From assembly GCF_017104965.1 (NCBI RefSeq), contig NZ_JAAGPR010000002.1, forward strand, positions 248,001 through 312,000: a stretch of 64,000 nt of DNA, read 5' to 3'. The notes beneath the pieces are model-generated. The model was not told the origin of the DNA. It was given only the letters and a program-made list of their open reading frames with translations, and did no database searches. This DNA comes from Paraburkholderia sp. Ac-20340. GTDB taxonomy: Bacteria > Pseudomonadota > Gammaproteobacteria > Burkholderiales > Burkholderiaceae. The translations under genes and the position numbers were made by a program. Positions 1 to 10,351 of this stretch are shown here, in pieces. Each line of letters starts with the position of its first letter. The first letter of the stretch is position 1.

Positions 1-963
1 CTGCGTGCCCGCCACATGCCAATCGACGGTCAGGCCGTAATCGTTCAACAGCTCGACATCGGCGGTATCTTCCGCAGCCGCGCCGAACAACGCGTAATCG
101 CGCCACAACAGCGCGAGCGCGCTGCGCACGAACGATTGCGGCACGACGCGCAAACCGCGCACTTGCTCGCCGATCAGCAGATTGCAGCGCGCATAAAACC
201 GCCGCACATCTTCGTCGCCCCAATACGTGACGCCATTGCGCAGCACCCGCCCGCAGGCTGCGGCCAGACGCCAGAAGTCGTAGGGATCGTCGCTGGCCAG
301 ATCGGCGAAACAGGCGTCCATCTCGCCGAAGGCGGCTTGCGCCAGCGCATCGGCGGCGCGGTTGCCGTTGGTCTGGCGCGTTTTGAGCGCGGGCAGCAGC
401 GCCGATTCGAAGCGCGCCCGCGCCTGCGCGAGACGCTGGGCCGGCTGTGCCGCCAGCGTGGCGACGGCGATCGGACGGCCGTGCAGCGCCACATCCTCAT
501 AGGCGAGCGAGACGCCCGGCGCATGTTCGGCGATGGCATCGACGAGCGTGCGCTGGCGCGCGTAGAGCGTCGGCGAACAGGCCAGCTCGCGCAGATTATG
601 GCGTTCGAGCGCGGCGGAAAGTTCGCTCAAGGCATCGCGAAACGCCTCGCGGATTGCGCCTTCGTCCGGCGAATCGTGGTCCTGCGCAGGCCGCGGCGGC
701 ATGCCGGGCGGCGGCGGCGTAGGCACGTATGCCGCAAGCGCCAGCGGCGAGGCGAGCAACAACGTGTCGGCGAAGCGCGCGGCGGCCAGCCAGCCCGCGT
801 CGCGCAGCGTGCGCGCCGCCTGACGCAGCGGTCTGGCGACATCGCGCTGCTCGTCGAGCGCCTGGCCGGCATTGGCGAGCGCAGCATGCGCGAACGGCAC
901 GTGGCCGCCACGCGGGTTGGGCAGCGCTTCGAAACGGGCGTCTGACGTTGAATGAGGGGTCAT
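1..963 (-). CDS. Unidentified protein, N-terminal 321 residues (runs off left edge)
   Basis: An open frame runs leftward from an ATG at 963 to the window edge with no stop, and its third codon positions are strongly G/C, as expected for a real gene here. The protein starts MTPHSTSDARFEALPNPRGG, is Ala/Arg/Leu-rich and helical, and has a proline-rich hinge (TPPPPGMPPRP, about residue 81). No signal peptide or membrane segment is visible. I do not recognise the family. In related genomes the type IV pilus chemosensory genes (pilGHIJ-pilL/chpA) tend to lie near rubredoxin and thiD, so the N-terminus of a PilL/ChpA-like protein is possible, but I see no Hpt motif to prove it. It lies downstream of a rubredoxin terminator and has its own repeat-rich upstream region. 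Confidence 0.6.
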   Translation of the reverse strand, partial: MTPHSTSDARFEALPNPRGGHVPFAHAALANAGQALDEQRDVARPLRQAARTLRDAGWLAAARFADTLLLASPLALAAYVPTPPPPGMPPRPAQDHDSPDEGAIREAFRDALSELSAALERHNLRELACSPTLYARQRTLVDAIAEHAPGVSLAYEDVALHGRPIAVATLAAQPAQRLAQARARFESALLPALKTRQTNGNRAADALAQAAFGEMDACFADLASDDPYDFWRLAAACGRVLRNGVTYWGDEDVRRFYARCNLLIGEQVRGLRVVPQSFVRSALALLWRDYALFGAAAEDTADVELLNDYGLTVDWHVAGTQ

Positions 964-988
964 GATGCTAAGGCAGCGCCGGGGACGG

Positions 989-1018
989 TTGCGAACGATT
1001 GCGAACAGTTGCGAACGG
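989..1018 (-). repeat. Three 10-bp direct repeats upstream of the left-edge gene
   Basis: TTGCGAAC followed by two variable bases occurs three times at 989, 999 and 1009, exactly one helical turn apart. On the coding (minus) strand this is GTTCGCAA repeated 26-55 bases upstream of the ATG at 963. The spacing suits a repeated protein-binding site; function is inferred only. Confidence 0.45.
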
Positions 1019-1260
1019 CTGCAGGCGGACCTGCGCGATAACGGGCATCAACGTCCGACAATGACAGATTTCGCATCGTCGAGCCGCGCAGCCGGCCGGC
1101 AGCGGTGGCGCAAAGCGCCATGACACCTTCGGCTTGCGCGCCTGACTTGCGCGCCAGAGCCACCGGCAGGTCGACGAGTAGCAATTCGCGCGCCTCGCCG
1201 GCAGCGGCGGCTGCGCAAAGTCGCGGGAATCTTGCCGCCTGATCCGCAACAAAAACGCAG

Positions 1261-1295
1261 CAACAACAAAACGATCGCGACACGTTCGCGATCGT
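1261..1295 (-). terminator. Rho-independent terminator after rubredoxin
   Basis: A perfect 10-bp inverted repeat (1271-1280 with 1286-1295, 5-base loop) is followed on the minus strand by TTTTGTTGTTG. It lies about 70 bases beyond the rubredoxin stop codon and would end that transcript. Confidence 0.65.
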
Positions 1296-1365
1296 CGAAA
1301 GCGATGCCGAAGCGGCGGCGAACGGGCTTACGCCTCGCGCCGCTGCGGCAGGATCGAGGCTAGCC

Positions 1366-1536
1366 TCAGATCTGGACCATCTCGAAGTCTTCCTTGCGCG
1401 CACCGCACTCGGGGCAGGTCCAATTGATGGGCACATCCTCCCAGCGCGTGCCGGGCGCAATGCCTTCGTCTGGCAAACCGGCTTCTTCATCGTAGATCCA
1501 GCCGCAGATCAGGCACATCCAGCTTCTATATTCCAT
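1366..1536 (-). CDS. rubA: Rubredoxin
   Basis: A 56-residue protein with the two rubredoxin iron-binding pairs CxxCG (Cys8, Cys11) and CPxCG (Cys41, Cys44), the typical length for a single-domain rubredoxin. The four cysteines would hold one iron in a one-electron carrier in the cytoplasm. The ATG at 1536 (MEYRSWMC) is chosen because upstream residues in this frame are not rubredoxin-like. It is divergent from the ThiD-like gene and followed by its own terminator. In this group a rubredoxin is often found beside thiD and pilus-chemotaxis genes; its redox partner cannot be read from the sequence. Confidence 0.92.
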   Translation of the reverse strand: MEYRSWMCLICGWIYDEEAGLPDEGIAPGTRWEDVPINWTCPECGARKEDFEMVQI

Positions 1537-1874
1537 TCTTATGCCGCGTCGAAAAGTCCAAAAAACCGCGCGCCCCGGCCCCGGAATGGAGCGGACGCAG
1601 ACGGTCGGGAAAATTGCCAGATACCGGCCAGACGATGATTCCGCACCGGCCAGGTAATAAGAGCCATGATGGTACCGTGTTGCCGTTTTTATGCCTAGCA
1701 AGCTTGCCAGGGTCAACGCGCTTCCCTGGCGCCGGATCAAGCGAAAAATCCCTCATCCTGCCGGTCATCCGTCCCCCGCTACGCGCGGCAGACGGCATAA
1801 TCGAAGCGATAGCAACGCCATAGCAACAGACACGCAGCCGCAACGAGCCAACCCTTCTTTTCCCGTCCACGTCC
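1537..1874. other. Divergent promoter region, rubredoxin / ThiD-like
   Basis: This 338-base region between divergent starts must carry both promoters. I see no clear -35/-10 pair and no THI-box riboswitch upstream of the ThiD-like gene. Possible ORFs here are shadows. Confidence 0.5.
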
Positions 1875-2759
1875 ATGCCCGGCGACACTCCTCCCATCGT
1901 CCTTACCTTCGGCCTTTCCGATCCGACCGGCGGCAGCGGCCTGCAAGCCGACCTGCTCACGCTCGCGAGCATGGGCTGCCACGGCGTCAGCGTGCTCACG
2001 GGCTACACCGTGCGCGACTCGGCAGGCTGTGACGAAGTCACCGGCCTCGATCCCGAGACCGTCGCCAGCCAGGCGCGCATGCTGCTCGAAGACATGCCCG
2101 TGGCGGCCTTCAAGGTCGGCGCCGGCGCGCGCGCGGAAGTGGTCAGCGCGATCGCCGAAGTCGTCGCCGATTACGACGAAGTGCCGCTCGTGCTCGCGCC
2201 CGACTTCACGCTCGACGACGAACACGTGCTGGCCGCCGACGAACTGCGCGAAACCGTCACCGATCTGCTGGTGCCGCAAACCACCCTGCTGGTCGCCGAT
2301 GTCTCTGTGCTGCTCGCGCTCGCGCAACCCGACGGCGACTCTGAGCCGCCGGGCATCGACGCCGCGATCTCGCAGCTGCTCGCGAGCGGCTGCGAATACA
2401 TTCTGGCGCTGGAGACCGGTTCGCATCGTCTGGTGAACACGCTCTACAGCGAGGAAGGCCAGGTGCGTCAGGATCTCTGGGACCGCACCAGCCAGCCGAT
2501 GCTCGGCGTCACCGACACGCTCGGCTCCGCAATCGCCGCGCTGCTCGCGAACGGTCAGGAACCGCCCGAAGCGGTGCGCGAGGCGCAGGAATATCTCTAT
2601 CAGGCCGTGCAGAGCGCGTTCCGCCCCGGCATGGGCGCGTGGATGCCGGACCGCTTCTTCTGGGCACGCAGCAACGACGACGAAGATGCGGACGACGCCT
2701 CCGGCGACGATGCTGGCGACGCAGGCAAAACCCCGCCAGGCGGCGAAGCGCGACACTGA
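1875..2759 (+). CDS. thiD: ThiD-like hydroxymethylpyrimidine kinase, atypical
   Basis: A 294-residue ribokinase-fold protein. The N-terminus has the ThiD signature (GLSDPTGGSGLQADL, about residues 13-27) and the following VSVLTGYTVRDS resembles the usual VSVITALTAQN. ThiD phosphorylates hydroxymethylpyrimidine and its phosphate in thiamine synthesis in the cytoplasm. The usual C-terminal anion-hole motif (H/GTGCTLS) is replaced by GVTDTLGSA, so the catalytic Cys and its glycine neighbours are missing. The C-terminus ends in an acidic Asp/Glu/Gly tail (about residues 263-294) not typical of the family. Many Burkholderiales carry a ThiD homologue at this locus. Kinase function is therefore probable but not certain; a second canonical thiD may exist elsewhere. 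Confidence 0.75.
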   Translation: MPGDTPPIVLTFGLSDPTGGSGLQADLLTLASMGCHGVSVLTGYTVRDSAGCDEVTGLDPETVASQARMLLEDMPVAAFKVGAGARAEVVSAIAEVVADYDEVPLVLAPDFTLDDEHVLAADELRETVTDLLVPQTTLLVADVSVLLALAQPDGDSEPPGIDAAISQLLASGCEYILALETGSHRLVNTLYSEEGQVRQDLWDRTSQPMLGVTDTLGSAIAALLANGQEPPEAVREAQEYLYQAVQSAFRPGMGAWMPDRFFWARSNDDEDADDASGDDAGDAGKTPPGGEARH

Positions 2760-3035
2760 ATGCGGCACGGGATACCGCACGGAACGCGGCACTGAGCGGA
2801 CGAGGCGCGGGCGTCAAGCCCACGCCTGACATGTTGCGCGGGGGCAGCGCGGATCATTACAAAGAATTACTGGCGCTATACTCCCGCCCTCCAGATAAAC
2901 ATAACGCCGCCCGCGCCACGCCAAAGCCACACTCGCGCCAGACCCGCGCGATAGATTGCGATAATCCGCGATACCGCGCGGTAGCACGCAAGGGCCACTC
3001 GCGGCCACGGGCGCACCCCAATACACCGCTACCCC

Positions 3036-3989
3036 ATGTCCCGCACACTTCTGTCGCTGGTCGTACCGTTCTACAACGAGGAAGACTCGATCCCGGTCTT
3101 CTTCGCGCAGGTCATTCCCGCGCTCGAGGCCATCGACACGGTCGACTTCGAAATCGTCTGCGTCAACGACGGCAGCAAGGACCGCACGCTGCCGCTGCTC
3201 GTGAACGCCACTCAAATCGATGCGCGCGTGCGTGCGATCGATCTCTCGCGCAACTTTGGCAAGGAAGCCGCGCTGTCGGCCGGTCTCGTCGAAGCGCGCG
3301 GCGATATCGTCGTGCCCTTCGACGCCGATCTGCAAGACCCACCCGAAGTCATCGCCCAGCTGGTGAGCAAATGGCGCGAAGGTTTCGACGTCGTGCTCGC
3401 GAAACGCGCTGACCGCAGCTCGGATAGCTACATGAAGCGCCAGTCGGCCGGCGGTTTCTATCGCCTGCACAACAAACTGGCCGATGTGAAGATTCCCGAG
3501 AATGTCGGCGATTTCCGCCTGATGACGCGCGAGGTCGTCGATACGCTGAACGCGCTGCCGGAATCGCGCCGATTCATGAAGGGCTTGTTCGCGTGGGTCG
3601 GTTTTCGTACCGCCGAAGTGACCTACGTGCGCCATGCGCGCGTGGCCGGCACGACGAAATTTTCCGGCTGGAAGCTGTGGAATTTTGCGCTCGAAGGCAT
3701 CACGAGCTTCAGCACCGTGCCCTTGCGCATGTGGACGTATTTCGGCCTGCTGGTGGCCGTGAGCGCATTTCTCTACGCGGCTTATCTCGTGATCCGCACG
3801 ATGGTGCGAGGAATCGACGTGCCGGGCTATGCGTCGATCTTTGTTTCGCTGCTGTTTTTCAGCGGCGTGCAGATGATCGGCATCGGCGTGATCGGCGAAT
3901 ATATCGGCCGGATTTATCTGGAGTCCAAGCGCAGACCGCTCTATGTGATTCGCCGGCGCTACGGCAACGACAGCAGCGAAGAAAGCTGA
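3036..3989 (+). CDS. GT2 polyprenyl-phosphate-type glycosyltransferase (GtrB/ArnC-like)
   Basis: A 317-residue family 2 glycosyltransferase. The N-terminal GT-A domain begins SLVVPFYNEEDSIPVF and has the acidic motifs VNDGSKD and FDADLQDPPE, then a GxFYRLHNKL segment, followed by two C-terminal membrane segments (about residues 232-255 and 268-292). This layout is that of GtrB, ArnC and dolichyl-phosphate mannose synthase-like enzymes, which load a sugar onto undecaprenyl phosphate on the inner face of the membrane. The gene stands alone between the ThiD-like gene and groEL and shares a bidirectional terminator with groEL. The sugar donor cannot be predicted. Confidence 0.85.
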   Translation: MSRTLLSLVVPFYNEEDSIPVFFAQVIPALEAIDTVDFEIVCVNDGSKDRTLPLLVNATQIDARVRAIDLSRNFGKEAALSAGLVEARGDIVVPFDADLQDPPEVIAQLVSKWREGFDVVLAKRADRSSDSYMKRQSAGGFYRLHNKLADVKIPENVGDFRLMTREVVDTLNALPESRRFMKGLFAWVGFRTAEVTYVRHARVAGTTKFSGWKLWNFALEGITSFSTVPLRMWTYFGLLVAVSAFLYAAYLVIRTMVRGIDVPGYASIFVSLLFFSGVQMIGIGVIGEYIGRIYLESKRRPLYVIRRRYGNDSSEES

Positions 3990-4020
3990 CAAACCCAGAC
4001 GCGCATTTTCACGCGCGCAT

Positions 4021-4049
4021 AAAAAAACCCGCATCGCTGCGGGTTTTTT
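4021..4049. terminator. Bidirectional rho-independent terminator
   Basis: CCCGCA (4028-4033), a TCGC loop and TGCGGG (4038-4043) are flanked by seven A on the left and six T on the right, so the hairpin works in both directions: for the glycosyltransferase (+) and for groEL (-). Confidence 0.9.
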
Positions 4050-4109
4050 CTTGAGGGACGCCTTTCGGCATCCCCCGACACTTCCACGTAATCGCGATTA
4101 AAACCGCAA

Positions 4110-5753
<1,644 letters not shown>

Positions 5754-5794
5754 CTAACTCCTTGAATTCTTGATGAATGTGCGGTGGGCTGAAC

Positions 5795-6085
5795 TTACTT
5801 CTGCACCACGGCCATGATGTCTTCTTCGCGCATCACGAGCAGTTCGCTGCCATCGACCTTGACGGTCTGGCCAGCGTACTTGCCGAACAGGACGCGATCG
5901 CCGACCTTGACGTCGAGTGCGATCAGGGAGCCCTTGTCGTCACGCTTGCCCGGGCCCGTGGCCAGGACTTCACCTTGATCCGGCTTTTCTGCCGCTGCGT
6001 CCGGGATCACGATGCCCGAAGCGGTCTTGGTTTCTTGATCCAGGCGCTTAACGATCACGCGATCATGCAAAGGACGAAGGTTCAT
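5795..6085 (-). CDS. groS: Co-chaperonin GroES (HSP10)
   Basis: A 96-residue GroES. It begins [18 protein letters not shown], has the mobile loop around residues 17-32 ([17 protein letters not shown]) and ends with the conserved [13 protein letters not shown]. It caps the GroEL ring and is the first gene of the groES-groEL operon. The leader of about 100 bases contains a CIRCE operator overlapping the promoter. Confidence 0.98.
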   Translation of the reverse strand: MNLRPLHDRVIVKRLDQETKTASGIVIPDAAAEKPDQGEVLATGPGKRDDKGSLIALDVKVGDRVLFGKYAGQTVKVDGSELLVMREEDIMAVVQK

Positions 6086-6179
6086 GGATAGATCCTCTCT
6101 CTTGATTGGGACTTGAAGAGACTCAAGAAAACCTGGTTGGCGAAGCTGCCAGCCAGAGATGTTTGTGCACCGAGCGTTG

Positions 6180-6206
6180 TTAGCACTCTCATGCGGTGAG
6201 TGCTAA
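6180..6206. promoter_or_regulatory. CIRCE element (HrcA operator) upstream of groES
   Basis: TTAGCACTC (6180-6188), nine bases, then GAGTGCTAA (6198-6206): a perfect match to the 9-N9-9 CIRCE consensus bound by the heat-shock repressor HrcA. It directly follows the -10 box on the minus strand, so bound HrcA would cover the start of transcription. Confidence 0.95.
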
Positions 6207-6234
6207 TTATATGGACGGGTAGTGACAAATTCAA
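6206..6234 (-). promoter_or_regulatory. Sigma-70-type promoter of groES-groEL
   Basis: On the minus strand TTGAAT (6229-6234) and TATAAT (6206-6211) are separated by exactly 17 bases. The last base of the -10 box is the first base of CIRCE. This is the classic arrangement for a housekeeping promoter repressed by HrcA. Confidence 0.8.
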
Positions 6235-6574
6235 GAACGGGGGTGCGAGGAAAATGTGAATGCCCGGAATGGGGCTTCGGACGGCGGGCGGCGCGCGTCC
6301 AGATTCACGCGCGTTCTAAATTTGTCTTTTAAAAACAGGGAAGTACGGAATTCCCGGCGATGAAGGCGAGGAAATTGGGGCGGGCTTTCAAGGCTGGCGC
6401 GATGACGCGACCACCGTCGCCGCGTCATCGGAAAGAAAAAAACCTGGGGAAATTCCTGGGCCGATCGATATTAGGGCCCGATCGATGGAGGTGCACGGAA
6501 CGGCCAACAGATCGTCTGCGCTTGAGCCCGCAGCGCTCGCGCCCTCGCCCCGTCACCCACAACGAATACGTTTC

Positions 6575-8446
6575 CTAGATTTTGACCGGCGGAAACTCCG
6601 GCGTCCCCAGGTTTTCGATCTCGATGTAGCGCGGCGGCTCATTCGCCGTGCGCGTGTACAAGCCATCCTGGGTTTTCGCGAAGCCAATCCGTTCGAAGTA
6701 GTCGTGACAGGTCGCGTTTCTGCCGGTGTCGACGAGTTCCGCGGTCACCTCGCCACGCGACTTGAGCGCCAGGCGCGTCGCAACCGCACCCACCACCAGT
6801 TCCGCGCCCAATCCGAATACCCGGCACGACAACACCACCTGAACAATGCTGCTGCCTTTGATCAGACAGACCGAGATAATGCCGTTGTCGATCAATTTGT
6901 CGCGCAACGACGAAACGACGCAATACCCGCCCTGCCCCAGGAAAGCCTCGAACTCCGACTTCTCCCATCGCTTGCCCGTCGTATTGAACTGATTCGTCTT
7001 GTTGATCAGTTCGAAGGCACGATCGAAATACTTCGATCGCGGATTCTCGATCAGGAAAAACGACTGACGCAGCTTGAGCGAGGCAAGCCACTCTTCGCGC
7101 GAAACACTGCTCTGCGCATCCGCGTGACTCTCGCGCTGCGAGATGGCGCGCACCAGTTCGGTCCGCCGCGAAGACTCTTCGCTCACGAAAGGCACCTGCG
7201 TTTCTGACGAACGCAGAACGATGCGCCTCCAGTCATAGTGATTGCCGCCAAGGCAACGCATCTCCGGAATAGCAGCTTTCACCTCGGACAATTCGCGATC
7301 GTTGTCGTCGATAAAAACGCAGTTCGCCGGCAGCAAATTGACTTCCTTGAGTATCTCGCGGATGTTTTGCGATTTCGGCTGCCAATTGATACGCACGCTG
7401 GCGAAATCATCCAATGTGATCGCGCCGCGCCAGATTGCATTGAACCGCTCAATGGTGGGCGCTTCGTCATTCTTGCTGCAAATGGCCAGCAGACCGCCCC
7501 GCTTCTTGAAGAACAGCAAGGCTTCGGCGAGCCCGACGGGCCAGCCTTCGATGCGCTGGTCCACGCCCATGCTTTCGCCTTCCGCGGCAACACCGCGCCA
7601 CAGGGTGTCGTCCAGGTCGACGACAATCAGCTTGACCGGATCGCGCTGCTTCGCCACCTTGTAGATCGTTTCGATGCGCGAAAGCAGCAAAAGCGTATAT
7701 TCGCGCGCCGCGACTTCATAGGTGAGCATATTGCCGATCGCTTTCGGTGCGTTCAGCCGGTTTGCGTCAAGCTTGAAATCCCAATCGTTGATGAAAGAAG
7801 CGTGCGTGCTACTGGCCAGCACATCATCCTGCAAATGACGGCGTCCAATAAAATTCAGAATCTCATTGGAATCGAGAAAGAAGCCGTTATGGGTCTTGCG
7901 CACCGCGCGTGACAACAGGCGGTTGATTTCGCGAACCAGATACGCCGGCGACGTGGGATCGAATGGATCGATCACGTCGCCCATGTAATTGAAACTCGGC
8001 TCGAAAAACGACAGGAAAAGCACCGGAATTGCCGGGATTTTCGTGGTGATCTCCGTGACCTGCTGCGAGAGGAATGCCTCCGTGCGCTCCAGAAGCACGC
8101 GCGCCTCGTCCTCCGAGCGAAGTCGGGCAAATACCATATCGACTTCGGGCTCCGGCGTTTGCGTCACCTCACTGAGGATATGCCGCAAGGTGAGTCCGAC
8201 CACGGCCACGTCATCTTCCGGCGCGGCGGCGGGCACGAGCGTATGGCGCTTCGAACCCATCAACACGTGCCGGATGGTGTGCCCGGAATTGGCGCTGCGC
8301 TTGACCAGCATGTCGACTGCACACGTGCCAAGCAGCAGGATATTGAGCTTGAGCGGCCCGCTCGCCAGCGGCGTCGGGGGCAGGGGCAAATTCACCTGTT
8401 TATCGGCAACGGAGCCGTAAAACAGATCGCGGACAAATTGACGCAT
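6575..8446 (-). CDS. FkbH-like HAD-family protein (HAD-IIIC type)
   Basis: A 623-residue FkbH-like protein. The N-terminal part (about 1-270) resembles the SGNH-like domain of the family (NILLLGTCAVDML). The central HAD domain has the DxDxT motif LIVVDLDDTLW with nucleophile Asp277 and motif FIDDNDRE near residue 378. The C-terminal part (about 480-600) resembles a GNAT acyltransferase (FFERIGFAKTQDGLYTR). FkbH proteins dephosphorylate 1,3-bisphosphoglycerate to make glyceryl-carrier protein in some polyketide pathways; others are found in polysaccharide clusters. A good ribosome site (GGGGGTGAA) precedes the ATG. It is transcribed away from the NRPS genes, after a GT2 gene. Either the peptide or the EPS pathway could use it; I cannot tell which. 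Confidence 0.85.
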   Translation of the reverse strand: MRQFVRDLFYGSVADKQVNLPLPPTPLASGPLKLNILLLGTCAVDMLVKRSANSGHTIRHVLMGSKRHTLVPAAAPEDDVAVVGLTLRHILSEVTQTPEPEVDMVFARLRSEDEARVLLERTEAFLSQQVTEITTKIPAIPVLFLSFFEPSFNYMGDVIDPFDPTSPAYLVREINRLLSRAVRKTHNGFFLDSNEILNFIGRRHLQDDVLASSTHASFINDWDFKLDANRLNAPKAIGNMLTYEVAAREYTLLLLSRIETIYKVAKQRDPVKLIVVDLDDTLWRGVAAEGESMGVDQRIEGWPVGLAEALLFFKKRGGLLAICSKNDEAPTIERFNAIWRGAITLDDFASVRINWQPKSQNIREILKEVNLLPANCVFIDDNDRELSEVKAAIPEMRCLGGNHYDWRRIVLRSSETQVPFVSEESSRRTELVRAISQRESHADAQSSVSREEWLASLKLRQSFFLIENPRSKYFDRAFELINKTNQFNTTGKRWEKSEFEAFLGQGGYCVVSSLRDKLIDNGIISVCLIKGSSIVQVVLSCRVFGLGAELVVGAVATRLALKSRGEVTAELVDTGRNATCHDYFERIGFAKTQDGLYTRTANEPPRYIEIENLGTPEFPPVKI

Positions 8447-8622
8447 TTCACCCCCAGAATCGGAACGTACCCATCACGCACCACTTTTATGATCGCTTGC
8501 GGCGTCAGGGCAAAACCTGCCTTGCGCCGATGCAAAAACGATTAAAGCAGAGCGCCCGCCCATCCTCTGTGCGCCGACATACACTCCCCGCGCGACGTCC
8601 AGGCCGGGACTCGCCATCGCAC

Positions 8623-9561
8623 TCAGGCGGAATAATCCCGAATCTGGATCTTTTGCCTCAGCTTCTTCATGACACGCACCCCTTCCCGGCCCACGATCAA
8701 TCGCACGAACAAGGGCAGCCAGCCCTTGTCGGGCATATTGATCTCGCCAAACACAATCTTGCTGACAATGCCGAATCTCAACATCACACTCAATCGCTTG
8801 TAAATCAGCACATCGAATACAAATGAAGAGGCATGCCGCTTCGACATTATTCTTCTATATTTATTAAAAAATACCAGACTGGGTTCATAGCCCGGCACTT
8901 CGGAAATCCTCAATCCGCCGCCATTGAGCGAATACTCGGAAAGCGCATCGTGCACATAGATAAATTTGCAGCCGAGTATGTCGGCGTGAATCGCAAAATC
9001 CCAATCCTGATGTCTGCGCAAGAGTCCATCGAAACTGATTAGCGGATACTGGTGACGCCACATCATGATGGACGAAGTCTGAATATAGCCGCCATCCAGC
9101 AGGATGAAATCGAGCATCGATTGACCGCCGTAGGGGATCGCGTTTCCCGGCATGCGCTGGTTTCCGTCGATCAACATGACGTTGCTGAACAGCACTCTGG
9201 CTTCGTGGTCCGGCGGTTTGGGACCGAGTTCCGCAATACACCGCTCGAGCTTGCCGGGAAGCCAGCGGTCATCGGCGTCCAGGAAGGCGATCAGATCGCC
9301 CGTCGCTTCCTCGATACCTTTGTTCCTGCACCATGCGGCCCCGCGATTCTGTGTCTCCCTGATCAACCGCAGCTTGATGTCTGCGCCACAATGACTCGGC
9401 AATTCGAACTGGGAAGCAGACGCATCATCAACCACAATAATTTCCCGGGGCACCACCGTCTGGCTGGCTATGGAATCGATTGCGACCCACAGCAAATCAA
9501 GCCTGTTGTAGTGTGGAATCACCACACTGACGTTACAGGCGCCGTCTAAATCGCCGCGCAT
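8623..9561 (-). CDS. GT2 family glycosyltransferase
   Basis: A 312-residue cytoplasmic GT-A glycosyltransferase. It has VSVVIPHYNRLDLL near the start, then IIVVDDASAS, the GAAWCRNKGIEEA segment, the metal-binding FLDADDRWLPGK (about residue 94-105), and HQDWDFAIHAD near residue 185, which places the catalytic base. Such enzymes add one sugar to a lipid-linked glycan. The gene is visibly richer in A/T codons than its neighbours (for example 8840-8890), a sign of a different origin. It precedes the FkbH-like gene by 176 bases on the same strand. Donor and acceptor are unknown. Confidence 0.87.
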   Translation of the reverse strand: MRGDLDGACNVSVVIPHYNRLDLLWVAIDSIASQTVVPREIIVVDDASASQFELPSHCGADIKLRLIRETQNRGAAWCRNKGIEEATGDLIAFLDADDRWLPGKLERCIAELGPKPPDHEARVLFSNVMLIDGNQRMPGNAIPYGGQSMLDFILLDGGYIQTSSIMMWRHQYPLISFDGLLRRHQDWDFAIHADILGCKFIYVHDALSEYSLNGGGLRISEVPGYEPSLVFFNKYRRIMSKRHASSFVFDVLIYKRLSVMLRFGIVSKIVFGEINMPDKGWLPLFVRLIVGREGVRVMKKLRQKIQIRDYSA

Positions 9562-10351
9562 TCCGCACCTCGAATCTGGATTTCGAAGAATTCTTCACAC
9601 GAACGACAACATCATTCAATTTGCATTGCATTCCTAACTATCAAAATTGAATGAGAATCCGTCCGTTGATCGATATAGCGTCCCACCGCGCATTACTATT
9701 CACCGCAACTCATTACAATTCATTACGCCGGCATACGTTTTCATGGTCGTACATGAGAAAACTCCATTCCGCCCACGAATGAGCACCGCCGCCCGGTTCG
9801 CGGGTCCGGGCCCATGACGTATTTCTTCCAGAACACGCGCGTTCGCGCCGTTCGGAATCGCATACACCAGATAACTTTGAAAAAAGGCAGTCGAAACTTG
9901 CTCGCGGCGCCTCGTATGGCGTCGCGAAGATTCTCCGGCATTGCTGATTTCTACGGCCGTAGCAGGATTGAAGCGAATACAAGGACGTTGCCTGCATACC
10001 AGGCAAACGCGAGGCAGACGAACGACGACGGCCAGATGATTGAGTTGCGCAGTGCAAATCCGGCACAAGCTGCAATGAAGCGATCGGCACCGTTGCAAAC
10101 GCTTGTGACCCGACAACCGAGCGAACTGAGCCATCGTATAACGAGGTCCATATCGCCTTCCGTGGGCTGCCCAACAATACGGCACGAGTTTTGTGCAAAG
10201 CGTTTTGTGCAATGACCAAAAGGCCTGGAACAATCATCGCTCATCGTACGAAAACAGCGCGCAGGCGCACATCGAATGCCAGGCTGCGCTTTATAGAATC
10301 GGGCCACGATTGCTTCAACCGTTCAATTCGCTGCTTCTGCACAGGCCCACC
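9562..10351. other. Long intergenic region, possible gene remnants
   Basis: About 790 bases between a minus-strand GT2 gene and the plus-strand PPTase. The left end is A/T-rich and holds an 11-bp inverted repeat (9612-9654). Several overlapping frames are open on the minus strand (for example 9741-9941, 66 codons, and 9951-10307, which has two hydrophobic stretches), but none has a good ribosome site or codon bias like the neighbours. Part of it may be decayed coding sequence. The rest must hold promoters for both flanking genes. Confidence 0.45.
9612..9654. repeat. 11-bp inverted repeat in A/T-rich promoter region
   Basis: TCATTCAATTT (9612-9622) and its exact reverse complement AAATTGAATGA (9644-9654) are separated by 21 bases. 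It lies 51-93 bases upstream of the GT2 start at 9561, where a regulator site would be expected. The same 11-mer recurs at 24988-24998. Confidence 0.5.

Larger units (their letters stand above)
964..1365. other. Intergenic region, no gene seen
   Basis: This 402-base stretch separates the left-edge gene from rubredoxin, both on the minus strand. It carries a three-copy 10-bp direct repeat (989-1018) close to the left gene's start and a hairpin terminator (1261-1295). The overlapping reading frames here are Arg/Ala/Pro-rich and look like GC-driven noise. Confidence 0.6.
6086..6574. other. groES leader plus 3' region of the FkbH-like gene
   Basis: The left part is the groES promoter and CIRCE operator. 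From about 6240 to 6574 there is no convincing gene; the stretch includes a direct repeat of CCGATCGAT (6461 and 6478) and an A-rich tract near 6433-6442 that could serve as the U-run of a weak terminator for the FkbH-like gene on the minus strand. Confidence 0.5.

Noticed and set aside
1780..1874. Thiamine (TPP) riboswitch before the ThiD-like gene
   Set aside because: No CTGAGA-type conserved core or matching stems were found.
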